Notes under the pieces: generated by a model
What the model was told of the DNA's origin: nothing
Seen by the model: the letters and a program-made list of their open reading frames with translations, nothing else
The model's database searches: none
Assembly (NCBI RefSeq): GCF_004777465.1
Contig: NZ_CP038462.1
Span: forward strand, 62,001-126,000
DNA: 64,000 nucleotides
Origin: Nocardioides daphniae
GTDB taxonomy: Bacteria; Actinomycetota; Actinomycetes; Propionibacteriales; Nocardioidaceae
Direction: 5' to 3'
Program-made: the position numbers and the translations under genes
In this document: positions 54,390 through 63,985 of the stretch, piece after piece
How the letters are laid out: each line of letters opens with the position of its first letter
Numbering within the stretch: position 1 is the first letter of the stretch

Positions 54390-56566
54390 TCAGTCGGTGA
54401 GGCCGAGCCGGTTGTGCAGGCGACACAGCGGCGCGGGGGCCCACCAGTTCGCCTCACCGGCGAGCCGCATGATCGCGGGAACGAGCAGGCCGCGGACGAT
54501 GGTGGCGTCGAGGACGACCGCCAATGTCAGACCGACGCCAATGACCTTCAGAGCGGTCAGGTTCGAGGCAGCCAAGGCCACGAAGACGGTGACGAGGATC
54601 GCGGCGGCTGCTGTGATCAGTCCACGGTGCGCTGCAGGCCTTGGGCTACCGCCTCCGTGGTGCTGGCGCCGTTGCGATGAGCCTCGGTAATGCGGGACAG
54701 CAGGAAGACCTCGTAGTCCATCGACAAGCCGAATGCGATGCAGAAGACCAGCACCGGCAGGGTGGTTTCCAGGGTGCCGGTTGGGGTGAAGTCGCCGACC
54801 AGCCAGCGCAGGTGTCCTTCCTGGAACACATAGACCAGGGCGCCGAACGTGGCGCTGAGGCTGAGTAGGTTGGTCACGATCGCCTTCAACGGGATGAGCA
54901 GCGACCCGGTGAACAGGAACAGCAGGACGAATGTCGACAGCGCTATCACGGTCAGCGCCCACGGCAACCGGTCCGCGATCGTGTCGGTGGCGTCGACGAG
55001 GGTGGCTGCGGAGCCGCCGACCAGCACGTTCCCTGGCGCCGGCTGGTCGCGGATGTCGGACACGACATTGCGTGCGTCGGCGGGGTCCGCGGCGGACGGC
55101 GTGACGGCCAGCCATGTTCCGGAGGGGGCGGTGTAGCGGGCCCTCAGGCTTGCGGCTTCGTGGCTTGTTGGGACGGTTCCTTGCCCGTCGGCGTACTGAC
55201 CGGTCGCGGTCTCGACCCTCGTCACCCCGGGCAGCGCTGAGAGTCGTATGGCGTACTCGTCCAGCTCCCCGGCTCCTGCGCCGGCGTCGTTTCCTGCCGG
55301 CAGCACGACGGCGATCTGGTCCTCGGCCGCGGCCGGGTAGTCGCGGGCCAGTTGTTCGGCGGCTTCGGCGACGGGGTGCTCTGCGGGCAGGGTTCGGTGG
55401 TCCAGAAGCCCGAACCGCACGCCGGTGAACGGCAGGAGCAGCAGGATGAGTACGGCGCTGACCGAGGCGAGGATCAGGACGGGGCGGCGCATGACGAGGG
55501 CGGCGATCCGGTGCCAGGTCTGCCGCTCCTCTCCTACGCCGGCGCGCCGTCGGGTGATCCGCCGGCGGAGCGGTGCGAACAGGTCGGCCCGGTCGAGCCG
55601 GTGTCCGACCAGGGCGAGCAGCGCGGGGACGACGACCACCGCCGTCGCCGCGGCGAGCGCTGTGACCGCGATCCCGGCGTAGCCCAGCGACCGCAGGAAG
55701 GGCATCGGGAACAGAAGGAGCGCCGACAGGGAGAGCGCCACCGTGACAGCGGAGAACACGACGGTGCGCCCGGCGGTGCGCACCGCGACCACCACCGAGG
55801 TCTCGACCGAGCGCCCGCCGCGGCGTTCCTCACGGAACCGGGTGACCAGGAACAGGCTGTAGTCCACCGCCAGTCCGAATCCCAGCGCGGTGGTCAGGTT
55901 GAGGGCGTAGCTCGACATGGTGGTGGCGTCGGCGATCAGCCCGAGCACTGCCAGCGTCCCGACTACCGCTCCGGCACCTACGAGGAGGGGTAGGCCGGCT
56001 GCGATCGCCGAGCCGAAGACAAGCAGAAGTACAAGCAGGGTGATCGGCAAGGTCACCATCTCCGCGGAGACCAGGTCGCTCTCCGCCTGCTCGTCCACCG
56101 CCAGGCCCACCGCCGCGGGACCGGTTGGGCTCACTCGCAGGCCGGTCGCCGCCCCCTCGATGTCGTCGATGATCCTCCCTGCCGTCTCCTGCGCCGCGTG
56201 CTCGCCACCGGTCAACTGCAAGGCGATCAGGGCGGACCGGTCGTCGGCGCCGCGCAGCGACGGGTCCGGCGTCGTCCAGTAGGACTGCACACCGGCGACT
56301 CCGGGCGTCTGGCTGAGCTGCTCGGTGAGCTAGCGACCCGATTGCACGGCATCCGGAGAGTCGACAGTGCCGGTGCTCGTCTCGACGATGAGGACCAGGT
56401 TTGGCGGGCCGCCGGGGAAGTGGCGGGTCAGCACCTCGGCTGCCTGTTGCGACTCTGCCGACGGATCCAGGTAGGCGCCAGAGACCAGCTTGTCGCCTGC
56501 ATCCCGCCCGGCCAGCACTATGAGCAGCAACGCCGTCATCAGCACCCAGCCGCGGCGACGGAGCAC
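54390..56566 (-). pseudogene. MMPL/RND-family transporter, in-frame stop and one frameshift
   Basis: The start is uncertain (GTG at 56566, VLRRRGWVLMTALLLIVLAG). A TAG at 56330-56332 interrupts VQSGR/LTEQLSQTPGVAGVQSYW in the same frame. Downstream: TMSSYALNLTTALGFGLAVD, YSLFLVTRFREERRGGRSVE and SMDYEVFLLSRITEAHRNGA, the MMPL GxxxDY and DYxxFL motifs. A missing G near 54622-54626 breaks QRTV/GLITAAAAILVTVFVAL. About 725 aa when repaired. Probably exports hydrophobic compounds or lipids. Confidence 0.8.
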
Positions 56567-56691
56567 GAGACCGACGAACCACCCAGGCTCCGCGTCGTGC
56601 TCTCGCGTCCCGCTCCTCCGGCTACGAACCGCTGTCTCTGCGATGGCGAACCCCTTATGCGCTATCCGCTAACAGCGGCAGTGGACGATCA

Positions 56692-56707
56692 ATAGTTCGG
56701 ACGCTAT
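56692..56707. promoter_or_regulatory. ArsR/CmtR-type operator
   Basis: ATAG-N8-CTAT dyad 9 bp before the ArsR start, in the divergent region with the MMPL gene. Metal-sensing ArsR repressors typically bind such A/T-ended dyads over their own promoter. The site is inferred from position and symmetry. Confidence 0.4.
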
Positions 56708-56716
56708 CATCGGCGT

Positions 56717-57103
56717 ATGTCGATGACAACGGCGAATGGCGACCCGGCTCTGCGGCGCGGAGCATCTCTGTTCCACGGCCTCGCCGATCGCAACCGGCTG
56801 GCGATCGTCCGTCAGCTGTCCGCGGGCGAGCGCCGGGTCGTGGACCTGACCGAAGCTCTCGGGCTGGCCCAAGGCACGGTCTCCGGGCACTTGGCCTGCC
56901 TGCGCGAATGCGGCCTGATCGTCGGTCGGCCTGAGGGGCGACAGATGTTTTACTCCATCGCCCACCCGGAACTGATGGAGCTGCTCGCGGCGGCCGAGCA
57001 GGTCCTGGCACTGACCGGTGACGCAGTCGTGCTCTGCCCCAACTTCGGCGCCGAAACGCTCACCGACACCACCCCTACGACGACTGAGGAAGTAGCACCG
57101 TGA
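56717..57103 (+). CDS. ArsR/SmtB-family metal-sensing repressor (CmtR-like)
   Basis: 128 aa. Winged HTH: SLFHGLADRNRLAIVRQLSA, RRVVDLTEALGLAQGTVSGH, LACLRECGLIVGRPEGRQMF. Cys in ACLRECG and C-terminal LCPNFG could be the Cd/Pb ligands, as in CmtR. It overlaps the P-type ATPase gene by 4 bp, so it most likely controls it. Confidence 0.85.
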   Translation: MSMTTANGDPALRRGASLFHGLADRNRLAIVRQLSAGERRVVDLTEALGLAQGTVSGHLACLRECGLIVGRPEGRQMFYSIAHPELMELLAAAEQVLALTGDAVVLCPNFGAETLTDTTPTTTEEVAP

Positions 57104-59072
57104 CGGACGCCTGCGGCTGCGGCCACGACGAGCCCCGCAACGACGACGGCGAGCTTGAGGAACACGAGCCTGAACGACTCTGGCAGGTCAGCGAGCTAAG
57201 GTTCGCCGCCCTCGCCGGAGTCTTCCTGCTCGCGGGATTCATCGCCGACCGATCCGGCGCCTCCGACTCGACCGTGGTCGGGCTGAATGCGATTGCCCTG
57301 GCGCTCGGCGCCTGGACCTTCGTCCCGAACACGTTGAGGCGCCTGACCAAGGGCAAGATCGGCGTCGGCACCCTGATGACGATCGCGGCGATCGGCGCGG
57401 TCATCCTCGGCGAGGTCGCCGAAGCCGCGATGCTGGCCTTCCTCTACTCCATCAGCGAAGGCCTGGAGGAGTACGCGGTTGCCCGCACCCGCCGAGGGCT
57501 GCGCGCCCTGCTGTCCTTGGTCCCGGCCGAGGCCACCATCCTCCGCGCCGGCGCTCAGGTCACCGTCGTCCCGGCCGACCTGGTGATCGGTGACCTGCTT
57601 CTGGTCCGCCCAGGTGAGCGCGTCGCCACCGACGGCGTCATCCGCAACGGTCGCACCGCGCTGGACGTTTCCGCCCTGACCGGCGAGTCCGTCCCGGTCG
57701 AGGCCGGCGTCGGTGACACCGTTTACGCCGGTTCCATCAACGGCACCGGCGTCCTCGAAGTCGAGGTCACCACCACCGCGGAGGACAACTCCCTGGCCCG
57801 GATCGTCACGATCGTGGAGGCCGAGCAGTCCCGCAAGGGCAACGCACAGCGCCTTGCCGACCGGATCGCCAAGCCGCTGGTGCCGGGGATCATGGTTCTC
57901 GCCGCCGTGATCGCGATCATCGGTAGCCTGCTGGGCGACCCGTCGACGTGGATCGAGCGCGCCCTGGTCGTCCTGGTTGCCGCCTCGCCGTGTGCGCTGG
58001 CGATCTCCGTGCCGGTCACCGTGGTTGCCGCCATCGGCGCCGCGAGCCGCATCGGCGCCCTGGTCAAGGGCGGCGCCGCCCTCGAGGCTCTGGGTCGGAT
58101 CCGCACGGTCGCCCTGGACAAGACCGGCACCCTGACCCGCAACCAGCCGGCCGTGGTCGACGTCGCCACTGCTCCGGGACAGACCCGCGAGCTGGTCTTC
58201 GACATCGCGGCCGCCCTGGAGTCTCGCAGCGAGCATCCGTTGGCCCGCGCGATCCTCGCCGCCGTGCCCGAGCACCGCGACGCCGACGACGTCGAGGCGG
58301 TTACCGGGGCCGGCCTGACCGGAACGGTCGCCGGGCGGCCCGCCCGGCTCGGCCGGCCAGGCTGGATCCCCGCCGGCGAGCTCGCCGAGCAGGTCAAGGC
58401 CATGCAGGAGGCCGGCGCGACGGCAGTGCTGGTGGAGTACGACGGAACCGTGATCGGTGCCGTCGCCGTCCGCGACGATCTCCGTGCCGAGGCCGCCGAG
58501 GTGGTCGCCCGCCTCCAGGCCGGTGGCTACGAGGTCGCCATGCTGACCGGCGACAACGAACGGACGGCAAGCGCCCTGGCCGCGCAGGCCGGGATCAGCG
58601 ACGTGCACGCCGAGCTCCGGCCTGAGGACAAGTCCGCCATCATCGCGCGCCTGCGCGAGAGCCGGCCGACCGCGATGGTCGGGGACGGGGTCAACGATGC
58701 CCCAGCCCTCGCGACCGCCGACGTCGGGATCGCGATGGGCGCGATGGGCAGCGATGTAGCCATCGAGACCGCCGACGCGTCGCGCTGATGGGCGAGGACC
58801 TGCGCCACCTGCCGCACAGTCTGACCCACGCCCGCCGCGCACGGTCGATCATGCTGCAGAACGTCGGCCTCTCTCTCGGCCTGATCGCCATCCTGATCCC
58901 GCTCGCTGCCTTCGGTGTGCTCGGGCTTGCCGCGGTGGTCCTGGTCCACGAGATCGCGGAGATCTTCGTGATCGGCAACGGTGTGCGTGCCGGCCGGGCC
59001 CGCCCGCTTCCCCCGGCCCCGGCGGATGCGCCCGCGGCTCCCGCGGTGCCGACGGAAGTCGGGGCCAGGTGA
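57100..59072 (+). pseudogene. P1B-type heavy-metal-transporting ATPase, one frameshift near the C-terminus
   Basis: N-terminal CGCGHDEPRNDDGELEEHEP metal-binding tail. Motifs: SALTGESVPVEAGVGDTVYA, TM6 VAASPCALAISVPVTV (SPC), VALDKTGTLTRNQPAVV, EVAMLTGDNERTASALAAQA, GDGVNDAPALATADVGIAMG. A break near 58776-58779 (IETAD/VALMGEDL) needs a small indel; the last two helices, with VVLVHEIAEIFVIGN, follow. About 657 aa. SPC plus HE in the last helix points to the P1B-4 group (CtpD/CzcP-like; Co, Zn, Cd, Fe). Confidence 0.88.
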
Positions 59073-59614
59073 GCTCCCGGCCGACCGCTCCGGCTCGCCG
59101 CGTGCGGACCGCTCGGGCCGCTCGGGCGGTGGTGTTCCTTGCCGCTGCCGCAGTCGCTGCTATCGACCTCAGCGCGAAGGCAGTCTCCGAGGCGCGATTG
59201 ACCGACTCGACGGTCGACCTCGGACCGATCAAGCTGCAGTTGGCCTACAACCCCGGCGTGGCCTTCAGCATGGGCGACAGGTTGCCCGCCGGTGTCATCG
59301 TGGGCCTCACCGCCACGATCTCCGTCGCGTTCGCTGTCTACGCCTGGTATCGCGCTCCGCGCGCCGGGCGGCTCGAGCGGGTAGCCGGGGGCGCCGTCAT
59401 CGGCGGCGCCGTTGCCAACGTGATCGACCGCGCGGGCGACGGAGTGGTCACCGACTACCTGCACACCGGGTGGTGGCCCACCTTCAACCTCGCCGACACC
59501 TTCCTCGTCACCGGGTGTATCGCCATCGCCTTACTGCACGCCCGCCCAGAACGCGTGCCGAGCACCCCAGAGCCGACGGTAGACAATCCCGGCGCCCCGA
59601 TCAGTGGGCAATGA
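59069..59614 (+). CDS. lspA: Signal peptidase II (lipoprotein signal peptidase)
   Basis: 181 aa; GTG overlaps the ATPase stop. Four helices. Catalytic aspartates in ANVIDRAGDGVVTDYLH and TFNLADTFLVTG; LAYNPGVAFSMGD is the family N-P-G-x-A-F motif. It cleaves lipoprotein signal peptides before the lipidated Cys. LspA next to a metal ATPase is common in mobile metal-resistance clusters. Confidence 0.92.
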   Translation: MSSRPTAPARRVRTARAARAVVFLAAAAVAAIDLSAKAVSEARLTDSTVDLGPIKLQLAYNPGVAFSMGDRLPAGVIVGLTATISVAFAVYAWYRAPRAGRLERVAGGAVIGGAVANVIDRAGDGVVTDYLHTGWWPTFNLADTFLVTGCIAIALLHARPERVPSTPEPTVDNPGAPISGQ

Positions 59615-59684
59615 CGACGCTTGATGAGGACCGCCTCGTTGCGCTGAGTGACCACGTTTTGACCCGAACCAAGGAGACATGGAC

Positions 59685-60272
59685 ATGACCACGTCCGCGT
59701 TGCAGGCGATCGGCCTGTTCATGGTCACCAACATCGACGACATCATCGTCCTGTCGCTGTTCTTCGCCCGCGGAGCGGGGCAACGAGGCACGACTAGCAA
59801 GCTCATCGTCGGGCAATACCTCGGATTCGGCGCCATCCTCCTCGCCTCGGTGGCCGTGACCTTGGGTGCCGGACTGTTCCTGCCTGACGCCGCTATCCCG
59901 TACTTCGGTCTCATCCCATTGTTGCTGGGCATCTACGCCGCCTGGCAGGTGTGGCGCAATGGGGACGATGACGACGACGACACCGAAAGGCCCATCAGCG
60001 CACTGGCAGTCGCCGCGGTCACCTTCGCCAACGGCGGAGACAACATTGGGGTCTACGTTCCGGTATTCCTTGCGGTCGGCACCGGGGCGCTGGTGGCCTA
60101 CTGCGTGGTGTTCCTCACGCTGGTTCTCGTCCTCGTCCTTACCGCGAAGTTCGTGGCGACCCGCAAGCCGATCGCGGAGGTGCTGGAGCGTTGGGAGCAC
60201 ATCTTGTTCCCCTTAGTGCTCATCGTGCTCGGTCTCGTCATCCTGATCGAGGGTGGCGCGTTTGGCTTGTGA
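59685..60272 (+). CDS. cadD: CadD-family cadmium resistance transporter
   Basis: 195 aa from ATG 59685 (ATG 6 bp earlier possible). Five membrane segments; AIGLFMVTNIDDIIVLSLFF and VTFANGGDNIGVYVPVFLAV are the paired N-I-D-D / G-D-N motifs of CadD, separated by an acidic loop (NGDDDDDDTE). It exports or sequesters cadmium. A putative thiol-redox operon begins 68 bp later behind its own dyad. Confidence 0.9.
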   Translation: MTTSALQAIGLFMVTNIDDIIVLSLFFARGAGQRGTTSKLIVGQYLGFGAILLASVAVTLGAGLFLPDAAIPYFGLIPLLLGIYAAWQVWRNGDDDDDDTERPISALAVAAVTFANGGDNIGVYVPVFLAVGTGALVAYCVVFLTLVLVLVLTAKFVATRKPIAEVLERWEHILFPLVLIVLGLVILIEGGAFGL

Positions 60273-60300
60273 CCGCCTGACGGGCGTGCCACGACGTCAA

Positions 60301-60319
60301 CTACGATGCCTCTTAGTAG
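60301..60319. promoter_or_regulatory. Operator dyad F (CTACGA-N7-TAGTAG)
   Basis: One mismatch from the shared dyad, spacer TGCCTCT. It lies 22 bp before the DsbA-like start, overlapping the promoter or 5' end of the thiol-redox operon. Confidence 0.6.
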
Positions 60320-60340
60320 AAACGAACGAAAGGCATCCCC

Positions 60341-61000
60341 GTGAAGCCCCAGCTCAAGGTCTCCCTGCTGGTCGCCGGTCTCTTCGTCGCCGTGCTGGCG
60401 GTGCTGCTGGTCGTCACCGGCCGGGACGGCGGCGGGGCCGACGCCGACGCCCCGGGTGGTGCAACCGACAGCCGACTGGTGCGCGAGGACAGCCGGATCA
60501 TCGGCGAGCGGGGCAGCAGCGATGTCGTCCTCGTCGAGTTCCTCGACTTCGAGTGCGAGGCCTGTCGTGCGGCCTTCCCCGTCGTGGAGGACATGCGCGA
60601 GATGTACGGCGACCGGGTCACCTTCGTTGCTCGCTACTTCCCGCTGCCGGGGCACTTCAACGCTGAGCGGGCGGCTCGGGCGGTGGAGTCGGCGGCTCGG
60701 CAGGGGAAGTTTGAGGAGATGTATCACAAGATGTATGAGACTCAGGCGTCCTGGGGTGAGCAGCAGGTGCCGCTCGATGACCTGTTTCGGCAGTTCGCCG
60801 AGGAGATCGGCCTCGATATGGGGCAGTACGACGCCGACTACGCCTCCGAGGAGGTGGCAGATCGCGTGCAGCGCGATGTCGAGGACGGCATTGCGCTCGG
60901 CGTGCAGGGGACGCCGACCTTCTTCCTCGACGGGGAGCGTTTCGAGCCGACGTCGGTCGACGACTTCGACAAGGCCCTCGAGGAGGCCGTGGCCGAGTGA
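60341..61000 (+). CDS. DsbA-like membrane-anchored thioredoxin-fold protein
   Basis: 219 aa, GTG start. N-terminal membrane anchor (VSLLVAGLFVAVLAVLLVVT). Thioredoxin fold with EFLDFECEACRAAFPVVEDM (CEAC active site) and a cis-Pro loop VQGTPTFFLDGERFEP. It oxidises Cys pairs in secreted proteins. The gene overlaps the VKOR gene; the pair forms the usual actinobacterial disulfide relay. Confidence 0.88.
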   Translation: MKPQLKVSLLVAGLFVAVLAVLLVVTGRDGGGADADAPGGATDSRLVREDSRIIGERGSSDVVLVEFLDFECEACRAAFPVVEDMREMYGDRVTFVARYFPLPGHFNAERAARAVESAARQGKFEEMYHKMYETQASWGEQQVPLDDLFRQFAEEIGLDMGQYDADYASEEVADRVQRDVEDGIALGVQGTPTFFLDGERFEPTSVDDFDKALEEAVAE

Positions 61001-61608
61001 CGCTCGCAACCAATTCCACCCGGGCACCGGAGCGGGCGCTCGGTCTCCTGCTGCTGATTGGCGGCCTGATCGGTTTCGCGGCAGCCTTCGTTCTGACCGT
61101 GGAGAAGGTAGCTCTCCTCACCGATGCCGGGTACGCCCCGTCGTGCAGTCTCAACCCCGTTCTCAACTGCGGGTCGATCATGAGGACGTCGCAAGCTGAG
61201 GTGTTCGGCTTTCCGAACCCGCTCATCGGGGTCGCTGCTTTCCCGGTGGTTGCCGCCACTGGTGCGATGATCCTCGCCGGCGCTCTCCTTGCTCGCTGGT
61301 ACTGGCTGGGCCTCCAGATCGGCGTCACCCTGGGCGCTGGGTTCATCGGCTGGCTGATCTTTCAGAGCCTCTACCGAATCGGCGCGCTGTGCCCGTACTG
61401 CATGGTCGTCTGGGCGGTCGTCCTCCCCGTCTTCTGGTACGTGACTCTCCGCAACGCCCAGGCTGGCAATTTCGGCCGCCGTGTGGCCGGCTCTGCGCCG
61501 GTTCGCGTCCTGGCCGAATGGCATTTGCTCGCACTGACGCTGGTGTTCCTGGCGGTGCTGGCGCTGATCACTGAGCAGTTTTGGTACTACTGGCGGACGC
61601 TCGCGTGA
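60997..61608 (+). CDS. Vitamin K epoxide reductase (VKOR)-family protein
   Basis: 203 aa. Four to five helices; loop cysteines in [16 protein letters not shown] and the quinone-side CxxC in [16 protein letters not shown]. It reoxidises the DsbA partner and passes electrons to quinones. Actinobacterial VKOR replaces DsbB. Coupled to the DsbA-like gene by overlap. Confidence 0.9.
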   Translation: MTLATNSTRAPERALGLLLLIGGLIGFAAAFVLTVEKVALLTDAGYAPSCSLNPVLNCGSIMRTSQAEVFGFPNPLIGVAAFPVVAATGAMILAGALLARWYWLGLQIGVTLGAGFIGWLIFQSLYRIGALCPYCMVVWAVVLPVFWYVTLRNAQAGNFGRRVAGSAPVRVLAEWHLLALTLVFLAVLALITEQFWYYWRTLA

Positions 61609-61618
61609 GGGTGATCAC

Positions 61619-62398
61619 GTGAACGGCTTGCAGGAGACCGTGCTCTCCGGATCCCTCCTTCTGGCGGCCCTCGTCGCGGTGGCCGCCGGGGTCGTGTCGT
61701 TCTTCTCTCCTTGCTCGCTGCCGCTGGTGCCGGGGTATCTCTCCTATGTGGCGGGCGTGTCCGGGCAGGAGTCTGCCGTCGTCCGCGAGCTGAAGGGCGA
61801 GGTGCCGTCCCACCGAGGGCGCACCGTGCTGGGGGCGCTGCTCTTCGTGCTCGGCTTCGCGATCGTCTTCACTAGCTACGGCGCATTGTTTGGAGCGTTG
61901 GGTTCTCAGCTTGTGCGTCACCAAGACACGATCATCCGCGTCTCCGGCGCCCTGACGATCGTGTTCGGCCTGGTGTTCGCGCTGTCCGGCGCACGCGTGC
62001 CGCTGCTCGGGCGCACGATGCGCCTGAGCTATCGACCACGCGTCGGTCTCGCGGGAGCGCCGTTGCTGGGAGTGGTGTTCGGCGTCGGCTGGACCCCGTG
62101 CATTGGCCCGGCGCTCGCGGCGGTGCTGACCTTGGCTACGAGCTCGGCAACTGCCGGTCGGGGCGCCGTCCTGGCGTTCGCCTACAGCGTAGGGCTCGGG
62201 CTGCCGTTCCTTCTCTCGGCGCTGTCGGTCAGCAAGGCTATGCGACGTTTCGCCTGGGCCCGGCGACACGGGATGACGGTTGCCCGAGTCGGCGGCGGAT
62301 TCCTGATCCTGCTCGGCGCCTTGCAGCTCACCGGTGCCTGGTCAGAGCTGATGGCATCGCTGCAGTCCCTGATCACCGGGTGGAAGACACCGATTTGA
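61619..62398 (+). CDS. ccdA: CcdA-type thiol-disulfide membrane transporter
   Basis: 259 aa, GTG 10 bp after VKOR. Six helices. Conserved cysteines in [19 protein letters not shown] and [18 protein letters not shown]. It carries reducing equivalents from cytoplasmic thioredoxin to outside partners such as TlpA. The order CcdA-TlpA is the standard reductive branch, so the operon holds both oxidative and reductive branches. Confidence 0.9.
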   Translation: MNGLQETVLSGSLLLAALVAVAAGVVSFFSPCSLPLVPGYLSYVAGVSGQESAVVRELKGEVPSHRGRTVLGALLFVLGFAIVFTSYGALFGALGSQLVRHQDTIIRVSGALTIVFGLVFALSGARVPLLGRTMRLSYRPRVGLAGAPLLGVVFGVGWTPCIGPALAAVLTLATSSATAGRGAVLAFAYSVGLGLPFLLSALSVSKAMRRFAWARRHGMTVARVGGGFLILLGALQLTGAWSELMASLQSLITGWKTPI

Positions 62399-62417
62399 GC
62401 ACCGCCGGGAGCGAGAA

Positions 62418-63037
62418 GTGAAACCAGAACCCACCGAAGAGCCCGTGCCATCCTCGCGCGGGATGCGCGTCTTGACCCTGATCCTGATTGCGGCCGCGAT
62501 CGCCTTGCTGGCGTGGGTGGTGGCGGGCCGTTCCGAGGGCGATCCGCGCGCTCGGGCCGAAGGCGGATCGGTCATCGAGGAGTACGCCGTCGAAGACCGC
62601 CCCGCCGGCGAGCCGTTCCAAGCCCAACTGCTCAGCGGCAAGCGGCTCGACTCAGCGACCCTCGACGGCAAGGTCGTCGTCTACAACGTGTGGGGTTCTT
62701 GGTGCGCACCCTGCGTCGCCGAGGCGCCTGACCTCGTCGAGGTCGCGAACGAGTTCGCAGGCGAGGTCACCTTCGTCGGGATCAATGTTCGCGACAATGA
62801 TGCCGCCGCCAGGGCGTTCGAGCGCGAGCACGGTGTTCCCTACGACAGCATCACCTCCGGCGACTCCGCAGAGGCGATGGGCGCCTTCCACAACTCCCTG
62901 GCGGCTGCCGCGGTTCCGACGACGCTGGTCGTCGACCGCGAAGGACGGGTGGCGGCGAGGGCGATCGGGCCCGTCACGCAACGACGTTGCGCAACCTGCT
63001 CGAACCGGTTCTCGCCGAGGTAGACAGCTCGGAGTAG
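62418..63037 (+). pseudogene. TlpA/ResA-like membrane-anchored thioredoxin, frameshift near the end
   Basis: GTG start; one membrane anchor (VLTLILIAAAIALLAWVVAG). Thioredoxin core VVVYNVWGSWCAPCVAEAPD (CAPC), NVRDNDAAARAFEREHGVPY, cis-Pro AAAVPTTLVVDREGRVAARA. The frame breaks near 62976-62982; a one-base change continues TTLRNLLEPVLAEVDSSE to a stop at 63037. The break touches only the last helix, so the product may still work. Partner of CcdA. Confidence 0.82.
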
Positions 63038-63046
63038 TCCGAGACC

Positions 63047-63982
63047 CTAGGCGAGCATCGTCTCGCAGCCGGTCACCACCATTTCGATCATGGGCATGAT
63101 CGCCAGGACCAGTGGGGCGGCCAACAGCACGACGGTCCCGACCAGCACGGCGGTGCTCATTCGGCGTGACCAGCCGCCGTGGTGCCCCGTCAGCCGCTGC
63201 ACGCGCGCGACTGCCGCGACGTCCCCGGCAGCGAGCCCTGGTTGCGGCGCGCCGCAGCCCAGGGTGACCAGTGCGCGCGCGAGTCCCCGTGGATCGCGAG
63301 CGGCGTCGTCGGCCTGCATCTCGATCAGCATGGCGATCTCCTCCTGCGCCGTCCGAAACACTCGTAACGGGCCGAATGCGCGGCGAAGCACCTGGGCCAC
63401 GGCGAGCGCGATGTCGTGGCGCGAGCGAAGGTGCGAGCGTTCGTGAGCAAGGACGAGATCGAGCTCTTGGTCGGTGAGGACCTCCAGGGTGGCGCTCGTG
63501 ACAACGATGCGCCCCCGTAGTCCTGGAAGGCAGTACACCAGTGGCGTGCTGTGCTCGATGACGACGAACCCGCGGGGGTGTTCCTCGCCCAGAAGGGCTA
63601 GCACGCTGACCTGGGCGCGACGTGCCCGGATGGTGTTCCGTGCGGTCGTGGCCGTCAGCCAGCACAGCCTGAGCACGAGCCCGGCCATGCCGAAAAGCGC
63701 GATGGCGGCCAGCTCGGGGCCGGCGGGTGTGAGGTAGTGCTCGACGACCTCGGGGATGCTCGTCGCCCACATGTGGGCCAGCGCGTCGGCCAGGGGTGAC
63801 AGCGGTGCAGCGAGAACCAGACAGAGCATGAAGACCGCTACGACCAGCGAAGCGCTGAGGCCCTGCCAGGCCAGCACGCCCCAGCCAGGGGCGCGCTTCA
63901 CCCAGCCCGCCCTGACCAGCATCCGGGGGGCAACGGTTGCCATGGCGACGGCGAAGAGCAGAAGTGCGATCGGCGCCAGCAT
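63047..63982 (-). CDS. M56 BlaR1/MecR1-like membrane metalloprotease
   Basis: 311 aa. Four to five membrane helices and the zinc motif VLAHERSHLRSRHDIALAVA (HExxH), with a later acidic helix MLIEMQADDAARDP for the third ligand. No penicillin-sensor domain is fused. M56 proteases with this layout cleave BlaI-type repressors to switch on target genes. It starts 3 bp after the stop of the gene at the window edge, the usual BlaI-M56 pairing. Confidence 0.85.
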   Translation of the reverse strand: MLAPIALLLFAVAMATVAPRMLVRAGWVKRAPGWGVLAWQGLSASLVVAVFMLCLVLAAPLSPLADALAHMWATSIPEVVEHYLTPAGPELAAIALFGMAGLVLRLCWLTATTARNTIRARRAQVSVLALLGEEHPRGFVVIEHSTPLVYCLPGLRGRIVVTSATLEVLTDQELDLVLAHERSHLRSRHDIALAVAQVLRRAFGPLRVFRTAQEEIAMLIEMQADDAARDPRGLARALVTLGCGAPQPGLAAGDVAAVARVQRLTGHHGGWSRRMSTAVLVGTVVLLAAPLVLAIMPMIEMVVTGCETMLA

Positions 63983-63985
63983 GTG

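Noticed and set aside
57196..58842. 548-codon minus-strand frame
   Set aside because: Antisense to the P-type ATPase, which has all catalytic motifs.
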